A stretch of DNA of 64,000 nt. Source: Usnea hakonensis. Lineage: Eukaryota; Ascomycota; Lecanoromycetes; Lecanorales; Parmeliaceae. The notes under the pieces are model-generated. The model did not search any database. It had not been told where the DNA came from and worked only from the letters and a program-made list of their open reading frames with translations. Position 1 is the first letter of the stretch. Each line of letters begins with the position of its first letter. The translations under genes were made by a program, and so were the position numbers. Location of the stretch: NCBI GenBank assembly GCA_013423325.1, contig BLJB01000132.1:224501-288500 (forward strand). Direction: 5' to 3'. Shown here piece after piece: positions 55,355 to 64,000 of the stretch.

Positions 55355-56832
55355 TTAGTCATGTGCAGGATAAATCGCCATACCCTCCCAATCCCCCGCT
55401 GGACCTTCTTGCGCTATACTGAATTGCTGTATAGCTGTCCCTCCAGACCCAGACTTCTCTAGATCAATCACCACAACACTGCTAGCACCGCTCAGAATGT
55501 ACATCCATTGCCGATCAATGACGGTGTCATAGGCCCCTCCAGCGTCGGCTTGGAATTGAATCTTGCCCTTGATCGCTCCGCTGACAGGATCCTAGTCAAA
55601 TTTCCGAGTCAGCATTACTTCTGCAAGTCATGAATCAAATCTCCCAAACAAGTCCTAGTAGAAAAGTATGTTGGCTCCCGCAATGTGTCTTGCGACTCCG
55701 TCTTTATTGTCAATTAGATATGAAAAAATCAATTCGAAATTTACGAACCAGGGCAGTGACATTTGTACGAAGTACATCCATCGCATACGCGGTACCATAA
55801 TGGCGCGAATATGCTGACCAACATGTAGCAGCCTGGTCTGGTATCGCGATGTGGTGAGTTTCAGTCACGGTCAAACTGGAGTCAATGTTGACAATCGAGG
55901 CGCCAAAGGTGGCATCTGTTATAATGGCAGAGGTATCGGACCCCAAGAAGTTGAAACCATAGTCTAGGATGAGTGCAGACGGTGATGATATGATCGGATT
56001 AACGGATACTAGCCCGTCATTGACCGCGAAAGCGTAAATGTAACCTGGGACTGCAGGAGGGCCAGGATTGCCTTTGATTGTGACAAGGAGGGCTGATGAG
56101 CTGGGGTTGAAGAGAATTTCAGAGACTGTATCTGGTGGTCCACTAGGCGGAGTCTTTGTTTGCAGCTTCTCAAGAGGCCGAAGGCCGCCAAGCTGGGAAA
56201 GTCCCTTTTCAGCTGAGACCGTGAAGCAGGCCACTCCATTTTTGGCTCCACCGTTGACAACGCAGGCTGAAGAACGCTAAGTCAGTAGGAGATTCAGAGA
56301 AGGACATTCGACAGAATTACCGGTATTGAGTTGCGGAGAATATGTCACTGACTGAGGAAATTCGCCTTGTGTATCCACAGGCTTACCAATGAGCTTAGGA
56401 TAGAGGGGCGCCGAGGGGTTGATTAAAAACACTGACAGGGTGTGGCTGCCTGAGTTGACGGCGAAAAGGTACTAAAGGGCCCGGGTATCACCGTCAAGGA
56501 GTCTGTGAGTGGTGCGCGGGCTATGGACAGAGACATACCTTCTCGGAGACCACGACTGAGCCTGAACTAAAGAGAGTGTCTGTAATGACAGGCGATCCGG
56601 CAGGTCCAAAAGGTTGGCCAGTATATACGCCCAGGAGACCTTTACCTCCAGTTGGAGTCAGGACTGGTGAAGACAAAGTGCCGTTAAGCGACACAGACAA
56701 TGAAAGGATATTGTTCCCATCTGGGTTGTTGGATAATGTATAGATGGCTCTTTTGGAGTCATTGTAATGGCCTTGGGCAGGGAATGTTGAGGCTAGAGCG
56801 AAGCACGTGGTTAGGGTGAAGAGCAGAAGCAT
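55355..56832 (-). CDS. Secreted beta-propeller-like protein (lactonase/muconate-cyclase fold)
   Basis: Four exons (56832-56539, 56471-56321, 56266-55749, 55591-55355) give 399 residues. The start is the ATG of MLLLFTLTTCFALASTFPAQ, a signal peptide probably cut near ALA; the upstream TTG is ignored. Repeated blade-like segments are AIYTLSNNPDGNNILSLSV, KYLFAVNSGSHTLSVFLI, VSEILFNPSSSALLVTIKG, PGYIYAFAVNDGLVS and AYDTVIDRQWMYILSGASSV. These resemble the fungal extracellular '3-carboxymuconate cyclase-like' propellers. The third intron is 157 nt with a weak donor (GTTCGT), and joins RTNVTAL to DPVSGAIKG in phase; a small extra exon inside it cannot be excluded. Enzyme activity is not established for such secreted members. 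Confidence 0.8.
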
Positions 56833-57725
56833 GATGGAATGATGCAAATGAGTCGTGAATTGAAAATAGAGATGATCCCAAAGAAAAGCAAAGTCGTCTT
56901 ATTCTTGAAGAGAAAACTTACAGCTTGGTTATAGAGAGTTCTGAATTGGTGGGAGAGGTTGCGTTCTTATACCGCGCAGTGACGCATGCTCAGGAGCGCC
57001 TTGATAGTATGTATGTACTTGGGATGATGGAGGAGTAGGGCTACGTAGTTGAACGTGGGTTGGGATATAAAGATTCCGTAATCTTCGAAAGGGAAGTCAT
57101 ATGATTGGATCGAGCCAATTTGATCTGACAGAGGAGGAGAGATTACTTACTATATTACCTGCCTAGGTACTTGAACGGATCTCAGGAATTGAACGGAGTA
57201 ACAAAAAGGAGGGAGCATTATGACAGTAGAGGCGTTCTCGGAGGACCGAGGGAGCGAGGGACTTCAGGATCAAAATTAAGGGTTTAGGGTTCGGCACGCG
57301 GAGAGAAGACAGCCAATCTAAAAGGAGAGTGTGCACCTCACCAAGGACTAGAATTTAAAAGCCGTTTAACCGTTAAGCCGTTGGCCAGTTAGATGACCCC
57401 CCCTGCCGCTACTTGAATCCGTATGATGCAAGGCGGTGAGCAATGATGAGGAATCACAGTTACTGACTCAGCGCCAAACAAGGAATCACGGGCTTCGTGT
57501 ATCGCGTAAGATGGATTGAACTTTGCCTTCGCTTCTGACTTCTGAGCAAATCATAAATGCGCGACTACCGTCGTCACCGCTTATTCCAGTAAGTCGATTA
57601 CTATCTCGAAAATCTACCACGTCCCGAAACTCGCTGTCGCCGAAGGCTTAGACAGCTACCGACCTAAATACCTTTTCATGCCTTCATTATAAGCTGGTGA
57701 AGAAGATCGTTTCAACAAGATAATT
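56833..57725. other. Promoter side of the secreted protein gene, up to the AT-rich boundary
   Basis: About 0.9 kb of normal-composition DNA. A single TTTAGGGTT lies near 57279; it is not a telomere. No gene seen. Confidence 0.5.
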
Positions 57726-57805
57726 CAATATCAAGTCTTTTCCCTCGTTAAAATCAAACCCTAAGTTTTTTACTAAGCTAAATATTATTATTACAAGAAA
57801 GGCTG

Positions 57806-57824
57806 GAGCGGCCTTCGGCCGCTC
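57806..57824. repeat. Perfect GC-rich hairpin at the edge of the AT block
   Basis: GAGCGGCC TTC GGCCGCTC: 8-bp arms with a 3-base loop, an island of GC in AT-rich DNA. Confidence 0.8.
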
Positions 57825-57962
57825 TGTGGCTAGAAGGTATACCGGGTTACATAATATAGGAATACGGAGCTACGGCCCCCCTAATTAGAAAGGTATATTA
57901 TTCTTAGTATAGTTATTATAGAAATCTATATATTATTTTAGATAATATAATTTAAATATATA

Positions 57963-58170
57963 GAGTATAGTAATTTATATATATAAAGTATAATAATTTA
58001 TATATATAAAGTATAATAATTTATATATATAAAGTATAATAATTAGAATATATAGAATATAGTAATTTATATATATATAATATAATAATATAAATATATA
58101 AAGTATAATAATTTATATATATAAAGTCTAATAATTTAAATATATAAAGTCTAATAATTTATATATATAG
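57963..58170. repeat. 23-bp tandem repeat array
   Basis: About seven degenerate copies of a 23-bp unit beginning AGTATAATAATTTATATATA. Some copies carry AGTCTAATAATT or insertions. Confidence 0.8.
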
Positions 58171-58875
58171 AATATAAAGTATAGAATTATATAATTAATT
58201 AAGATAATAGAGAGACGCTTATTCTAATCTATAGTTAAGAGTAGTAACGAGGCGTATAAAGTATATAAGCGACTTAGGGTAGAAGTAGAGAGGGGTAGAG
58301 TAAATAATAATAGAGGAGAAAATAAAGTAGTAATAGAAAAAACGCGTTAAGAATATATAATTTAGGTTTCTAACTAACTAATAGAGAGGGTAATTAATAG
58401 AAGGAATCTTAGAAAAAGCTAGATATAAAAAAAAAAAAAAAATATTATTATTATTATTATATTAGAAACTATTAAAAATATACTATTTAAAGAGCTAAGC
58501 GCGACTATATAGAAAATATATATAAAGAATCTAAAAAGTATTTAGACTTTTATTAGAGAATAGTAGATTAATCTCGAAACCTATATATAAAAGAAAGTAT
58601 ATAGGCTTTAAAACTTAATAGATAATAGAACGAGTACTCTAACTCTCTAAGATTCTCTAAAGGAATACTAAAATAAAGGGAACCCCTTTATAGGATTATT
58701 AATATAGAATATAAAAAGAGGACTAATAGTATAGATCTAGAAAAAAATTATAGAGAAGTCTAGAAAAATAAAATAACTTCTAATTAGAATAGAAAAGAAA
58801 GAGAAGAGGATATCTATAATAAAGATTATTAATAAGAACCTTATTATATCCTTTAAAATAATAGAATATATATTA

Positions 58876-59050
58876 CTAAATCTAAAAAGTTTATTTCCGC
58901 AAGGATTCCGCCGGGTACGTATAGTTAGTATAATTTAGTAGACTTAGTAGACTTAGCCTATATTAAATTATATACGCGAGGTTAGTAAGTCCGCCTTACG
59001 AAATATACGATCTATAGGATTCGTATAATTCGTAAAATTCGAATAATTTT
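58876..59050. repeat. Repeat family R, left half of interrupted copy
   Basis: Matches 63686-63860: AAATCTAAAAAGTTTATTTC, AGGATTCCGCCG, TTAGTAAGT-CGCCTTAC and TATAGGATTCG occur in the same order and spacing. It is cut at 59050 by the LINE insertion and resumes at 62146. Confidence 0.75.
59038..59050. repeat. LINE target-site duplication, left copy
   Basis: TTCGAATAATTTT, immediately before the GATTGATTGATT tail; identical to 62146-62158. Confidence 0.85.
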
Positions 59051-62000
59051 GATTGATTGATTGTATTATACGCCTATACTAGCTACTTAATATAAGCTAA
59101 TAAGGGTGCCATTATCGCTAAGCCAGTAGAGCTGGGCGTCGAAGAAACCTAAGGGCGAACCCCTAGACAAAAACTCTAACTAAATAATACGTTTTCCTTC
59201 TACTATACTCTCGAGGAGTCTTAATATATTACCGTATATCTTTCTTCTTCTATATCTTGACTCTTCTAGTCCTTATATTTATTTCCCTTAACCGCCTCGG
59301 CCCCTAAGGGTCGGTACGGTCTTTTCTTCGTACGCCCTTTTTAGGCTTAGTAGTCTCCTCTACCCTAAGGGGTAGTCTTGACTATTAAAGTTATTCGCTA
59401 GCTAGCTCGAAGCTATTTAACTAGCCTAAATTAACTATCTATCTTACCGCTACCCGAATCCCTTTAGTCGTAGTTAGTATCGTCTAGAAATCCCTAGTAC
59501 CTACCTCTACGAGTAGCCGTAGTCTATCCCTATATAATTCTAGATAGAAGAGGAGAATATATTTAATATCCTACTTTCTCTATCCGTATATATAGTTAGA
59601 GTCGATCCCTAGTACCCTTATTCTATTAAGGAATACGTTAAGTCCGATTTTACCGCTCCTTATCTGGATGGCGACCGAGCTCTCAGCTTTCCTTAATATC
59701 CTATAGTAATCGAACCTCTTATCGTATAAGCCTCCTATCTAAACGGAGGTTTTTATCGTACTCGGAGTCCCTTATTAGTACTTTTCCTATTTCCTCGATC
59801 TCTAATCGCGGAACCAGTCTTACATTTTCCGTCTTATAACGTCAATGCTCTAATATTCCTCGATGTCTCTAAGTAGGTTGACCTATCCCTTCTTTCTTCT
59901 TATGCTGGTGGCCGCTTGGTCCTAGCTCTTTTCTCCTAGGGCCTCAAGAGCCCAGGCTTCCTTTTCCGCCGCGGGTATAGGCCTTAGCTTCCTCCTTCTA
60001 CCTCTGCTAGCCTGGAGGCGTCGGGCGATTCGTTCGTTGCCCTCTCTCGTGGCGGCGTGGGTACCTCGTAGGGCCTGGTATTACAGTACCAGCTTATCCA
60101 GCTGGTATTCTAGTGGGGGTATCGATACTTCCGCCTCTAGAACTAGGATAGGTGTAGCCCTATATACCCCGGTCACTTTGCGGAGACACTCGTTTTGTAT
60201 CTTAGCCAGCTTCTCGGAGGGCTTCCGGGAGAATCCCTTAGTCCCGCGAGGATAGTGCCAGATCGGTGCTACGAACGTTAATATCGGGCGTATGACTATA
60301 CTATATACCGTACGATACCTGGCGAATATCGCTCCCTATGTCGAGCCGGCGAGGTATTCTAGGGCTCGTTTCTATCCTGCGGCACGGGCCGTTAGCTAGG
60401 CAATATATAGTCCCTACCGGAGTTTAATATCTATATATAAGCCTAGTACTCTGATACTTGGGCTAGAGTCTATTTTCACTTCCTCGAAGTCTAAGGATAC
60501 CTCTATATTGAATTTCTTTGGGCTCCTTATAAGGTATACTAGCTCGTATTTCTTAGGGGTAAATATTACCCTATATATCTTAGCCTACCTAAGATAGATA
60601 TTATAGGCCTTATATAGTACTCTATAATTGTCTTCTATACTTCCGCTATATACTAGTAAATAAATATTATCGACGAAACCTCCTGTCTAGACGGGGAGAG
60701 CGGCCCTTATATATTATTCGATTAGAGGGGCGTTAAAGAAGAGAAATAGTATAGGGGAGATTAGTAATCCCTAAGGAATACCTATCTCTACTACCTCTAT
60801 TGCGCTCGTCTAGCCCCCTAACGTTACGGATATCGCTCTATCCGTAAGGAAGCTAGACGTCTATCTTACTATCTTTTCTAGGACTCTCCTTTCCCTTAGG
60901 TTATAGAGGAGCCTCTCGTACGAGACGTTATCGAAGGTACCTACGATATCTAGTAAAAGTAGGCTAGCGACTTTCCTATTATTAACGGTACTATAGTTCT
61001 ATATAGTATAAACCGCTTCTATTAGCGATTCTAGCGCTATTTCTACTAATCTACCTTTCCTCGCTCCTATTTACTATTAAGGGAGGAGACTATATCTTTC
61101 TATTAGTCCCGCTAGCCGTTTCGAGATCACCGTTTCTAGCGCTTTACCCAGGGTATTAAGTAAGGCTATTAGTCGGTACGCCTTAGGTTTCGAGTAGTCG
61201 GGCTTATTCGGCTTTTTTAATATTACCGTATTAGCCTCCTTAAAGATTTTCGGGTAGTATCCTAAGTTAAAGTAAGCTTGGAAGAGTCTAGTAAGAGAGT
61301 CTATAATATACGGGGCCACACTCCTTAGAAACCGGTTAGGGATTCTCGAGACGCCCGGGGCTTTATCTACCGCCGGGTATATAATTGCTTTCAGTACCTC
61401 GTCTCTGTTGATCCTATCCCCTATAGGTACTAGAGTTAGGTATTAGGTACCTAGAATATCCCCCAGATCGGCCACCGGGGTAGGTAGAAATAGTACTCTT
61501 CTTAGGGCGTCGACCTTACCTTCGAATCCAGACTATTTTATCCCTCTTCGGTCCAGAATGGCCGGGAATTACGGTAAGGGTTTTAGAGCCGTACTCCGCT
61601 CTCTTCCCCACCGGGCAAGCTTCCAGATTCCGTCTTTTCTTAGAGACGCTTTGTGTACTCCCTCGCGCTAATAGAGTATATAGGTTTTACGTATAACCTT
61701 TACCTTCTCTCTTTTAGCCTCCCGAAGTTCCTCGGTTAACTACTCGTCTCGGAGTCGGTAGTACTCTCTTAGCCTAAGTTTGGCCGCCTTAGTAACTCTT
61801 ATATAATCTATATTCCAGTATAATTTCGAGTTGGTCGTGGGCTCTACCCACGGTATATAGTTCTCTATTATCTCCTGGAAACCTTGGTTTATGGTCCCTA
61901 CGAAGGCGTCCACCTCCTCCTCCGTTCTTATAGGCCTCCTAAAGAGAGTACTTTGCAGGGCACTACTACCCCTAGCCACCTCGGAGGCAGTATCTTTTTC

Positions 62001-62145
62001 GGCTAGTTTCTTCCACAGCCGTCGCTTTCTTGTCGGTGTCTCTTTCTATTGCCATTCCAGTTCCGTTGCCACTGGTACATGGTCAGACGCGTGTCCTAGG
62101 TCTTCTCTTGGGGTGCAACGGACCATGGCCTGGTAGGCAGTCGGT
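59051..62145 (-). mobile_element. 5'-truncated LINE (non-LTR retrotransposon), inactivated
   Basis: 3,095 bp on the minus strand, flanked by the exact 13-bp duplication TTCGAATAATTTT (59038-59050 and 62146-62158). The element begins (62145, minus) inside the endonuclease domain, keeping only its last motif GHASDHVPV (about 62068-62094). A reverse-transcriptase region follows (FKEANTVILKKPNKPDYSKP and YRLIALLNTLGKALE at 61077-61319; IP-stop-GLLISPILFLFF near 60750-60790; FVDNIYLL near 60661-60680, where FADD would be expected) and a late segment (KLAKIQNECLRRVTGVYRAT near 60150-60240). The 3' end is a short (CAAT)n-type tail at 59051-59065. Stops, such as the TAG where CAG is expected in the IPQG motif, break every long frame. 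This fits a Tad/I-type fungal LINE that is dead. Confidence 0.88.
60020..62145 (-). pseudogene. LINE ORF2 remnant (endonuclease tail, reverse transcriptase)
   Basis: Reading the minus strand piecewise gives endonuclease end, reverse transcriptase and a downstream region in the normal order and mostly one frame, interrupted by many stops. The first ORF and most of the endonuclease are absent because of 5' truncation. The catalytic FxDD box reads FVDN, so the enzyme would be inactive even without the stops. Confidence 0.82.
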
Positions 62146-62158
62146 TTCGAATAATTTT
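62146..62158. repeat. LINE target-site duplication, right copy
   Basis: TTCGAATAATTTT, immediately after the truncated 5' end of the LINE; identical to 59038-59050. Confidence 0.85.
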
Positions 62159-62310
62159 AATAATTTAAAAAATAATTTATATAAAGTCTTTAAGACTTAG
62201 TTAATATAGTCTTTATAATATATATAATAGGCTTACTAATACGGGTCTATAACGTACGTATATAATTTTTAAAAAAATTTGATTTAGACTATTTTTAGAA
62301 TTATAGCGTT
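62146..62310. repeat. Repeat family R, right half of interrupted copy
   Basis: Closely matches 63845-64000: AATTTATATAAAGTCTTTAA, GACTTAGTTAATATAGTC and GACTATTTTTAGAATTATAG occur in the same order. Together with 58876-59050 it reconstitutes the pre-insertion copy. Confidence 0.8.
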
Positions 62311-62389
62311 ATTATTTATAGCGCTAAAGACTATCCATTATTCTCGCTAACTTTAATTTTAGCGCTAACTTTATTTTAGCGTCTCGCTT

Positions 62390-62391
<2 letters not shown>

Positions 62392-62461
<70 letters not shown>
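62392..62461. repeat. 70-nt uninterrupted T homopolymer
   Basis: Seventy consecutive T. On the minus strand this is poly(A) that could be the 3' tail of a retroelement lying at higher coordinates, or an assembly artefact. Confidence 0.8.
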
Positions 62462-62464
<3 letters not shown>

Positions 62465-62559
62465 AACTATCTAAATTCCCTAAAGATAGCAAAGTTACTA
62501 TGCGAATCGTACGTATTTTCTACTATTAGTAGGGTCGACTTGCTGATCGTGCGGATTTC

Positions 62560-62590
62560 TTGCGAATCGCAAGAATCGCCCGATTCGCAA
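62560..62590. repeat. 10-bp-arm inverted repeat
   Basis: TTGCGAATCG ... CGATTCGCAA with an 11-base loop, inside AT-rich DNA. Confidence 0.7.
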
Positions 62591-63685
62591 TTTAATATTT
62601 AGTAGGAACTTTTCAGATTTGGTATATATATTAAAAAATATTATAGTAATATAGTAACTAAAGAGTAGAAATATAGAATTTTAGATAACTAGTATAAAAA
62701 TAAAAGAACTTCTAAAGAGAGATCTAATCTAAATTATTAAAAAATTTAAGATTATAAGGGTAGTAAAGAAAATCTATATTATAATAATATATAAAATAAG
62801 AATTAAGGTAGTAGATATAATAAATAAAAAAGTTATAAAGAGGAAGATATAAAAGAATAATAGAAGATTATATTTAAATTTAGATATAATAAGAGCGAAA
62901 TAGATAGTAAATATAAAGAGATTAATATTAAGAGAGGATAAAAAAAGGTATTTGTTACTAAAATAACTATTACGCTTACCTTAGGCTAGTCCGGAATAGT
63001 CTTAGTAACGTACGATAGAAGCTTTCTACCAAATTACTTTAAATAGTAAATTATAGATAATAGTAATAATTTACTCTTCTTACTACCTACTAATTTATCT
63101 ATTACTATTATAGGATAGTAGTAATATCTATAGTAAATTATTAATACTATTAATAGTTAATAATCTATTAATCTATATATTCTTCGCTATATTTATTTAA
63201 TTATTTAGTTATACCTTATTATTATAATTAGTTATTATTTATCTATCTACTAGTTTTCTACTTATAAAAGCCTTTATTACTCTACTTATAGAAGACTATT
63301 ATAGTCTTTTAATTATTAAGCTAGTAGACTTAGTAATTTAATTATAAGTTAACGCTACTATAAGTTAATTAGATAGATCTATAATTAAGCTTATTTACTA
63401 GATTAAGAACTTTATTAAAACCGGCTATAAATTAATAGATCTAATAAAGCCTTCTATAGATAAGGTTATTAACTATATTACTTTTTATCTACCTAGGCTA
63501 ATCGATCTTATTTTACTATAATAATAAGCTAGCTTATTAAGTATTAATTATATTAATTATACTAGGTTACGCTTTATCTTATTTAAGCTTATATTCTATT
63601 ACCCTATTAATTAGTCTATTAATAAATTAGTATTTAAGAAGTCTCTAGTAGCTATTATTAAGACTATATAAAGACTTTATTACGA

Positions 63686-64000
63686 AATCTAAAAAGTTTA
63701 TTTCCGTAAGGATTCCGCCGAGTATATATAGAAAGGATAATTTAGTATATTTAGTAGACTTTACCTATATTAAACCCTTTACGTAAAGTTAGTAAGTTCG
63801 CCTTACTATCCGCACGATCCGTAGGATCTGTAGGATTTATAGGATTCGCAAAATTTAAATAATTTATATAAAGTCTTTAAGACTTAGTTAATATAGTCTT
63901 TATAATATAAGGTATATATAATAGGCTTAGTAATATAGGTCTATAACGCGCGTATATAATTTTTAAAAAAATTCGATTTAGACTATTTTTAGAATTATAG
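63686..64000. repeat. Repeat family R, uninterrupted copy (continues past window edge)
   Basis: Contains both halves found around the LINE without the 3.1-kb insert: AAATCTAAAAAGTTTATTTC ... TTTATAGGATTCGC ... AATTTATATAAAGTCTTTAA ... AGAATTATAG. This is the empty-site counterpart of the LINE insertion. Confidence 0.78.

Larger units (their letters stand above)
57726..59050. repeat. AT-rich, RIP-like decayed repeat DNA (left block)
   Basis: Base composition changes abruptly near 57726 to almost pure A/T with many TA steps. No open frame of length survives. It includes the GC hairpin at 57806-57824, the 23-bp tandem array, an A-run of about 16 near 58427-58442 followed by a TTA array, and from about 58876 the left half of repeat family R. 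High TpA with loss of CpA is what repeat-induced point mutation leaves behind; no index was computed. Confidence 0.75.
62311..63685. repeat. AT-rich, RIP-like decayed repeat DNA (right block)
   Basis: Nearly pure A/T with dense stops in all frames and many short palindromes of TA/AT type. Apart from the poly(T) run and the inverted repeat, no coding remnant could be recognised. Confidence 0.65.

Noticed and set aside
57265..57290. Telomeric end suggested by TTTAGGGTT
   Set aside because: Single unit only; sequence continues for more than 6 kb.
60037..60255. Plus-strand open frame of 72 codons in the AT-rich block
   Set aside because: Antisense of the LINE segment containing KLAKIQNECLRRVTG.

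Overview
The window is nuclear DNA of a filamentous ascomycete (Pezizomycotina). Evidence for this: most genes carry short introns of about 50-80 nt with GT..AG ends and CTAAC/CTGAC-type branch sites; two Zn(II)2Cys6 regulators and several Pezizomycotina-type conserved proteins are present; and the right end is an AT-rich block of decayed repeats that looks RIP-mutated (C-to-T, often CpA-to-TpA). I could not fix the class or genus. No tRNA, rRNA or CRISPR array was seen, and the genes do not look like a secondary-metabolite cluster.

Layout. 1-15.6 kb: the amino end of a type II membrane protein running off the left edge (minus), a luciferase-fold-domain gene (1854-2942, plus), ethanolamine kinase (minus), a seven-helix membrane protein (plus), a CLC-type chloride channel/exchanger (plus), the ribosome-biogenesis factor NOC1/MAK21 (minus) and a second luciferase-fold gene (minus). 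15.6-31.9 kb: a TPR-like conserved protein (plus), two divergent Zn2Cys6 regulators sharing a repeat-rich spacer of about 1 kb, ASNSD1-type asparagine synthetase-like protein (minus) divergent from the Rab5 exchange factor VPS9 (plus), and a two-helix Cys-rich membrane protein. 33.6-44.4 kb: a small conserved protein, APS kinase (plus) tail-to-tail with V-ATPase subunit C (minus), a hotdog thioesterase (minus), a membrane-anchored glutaredoxin (plus) and ribosomal protein L9 (plus). 45.4-56.8 kb: a ten-exon MFS transporter, an AAAP amino-acid permease, mitochondrial aminomethyltransferase (all plus) and a secreted beta-propeller-like protein (minus). 57.7-64 kb: AT-rich repeat DNA.

Most genes are housekeeping and independent of each other: phospholipid synthesis, ion transport, vacuole/endosome function (CLC, VPS9, VMA5), ribosome biogenesis (NOC1, RPL9), sulfate assimilation, glycine cleavage. 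For all complete genes except the MFS transporter and the thioesterase, the splice models given were checked by hand for reading phase and give whole codon totals.

Mobile DNA is the most distinctive part. A 476-bp non-autonomous element (35484-35959) has 23-bp perfect terminal inverted repeats and a perfect 8-bp target duplication (TTTGTTTA), the signature of the hAT superfamily, and lies 150 bp upstream of the APS kinase start. A 3.1-kb 5'-truncated LINE (59051-62145, minus) is flanked by a 13-bp duplication (TTCGAATAATTTT) and has inserted into an older AT-rich repeat; an uninterrupted second copy of that repeat lies at 63686-64000. Two smaller inverted-repeat elements lie at 40944-41088 and about 49289-49549.
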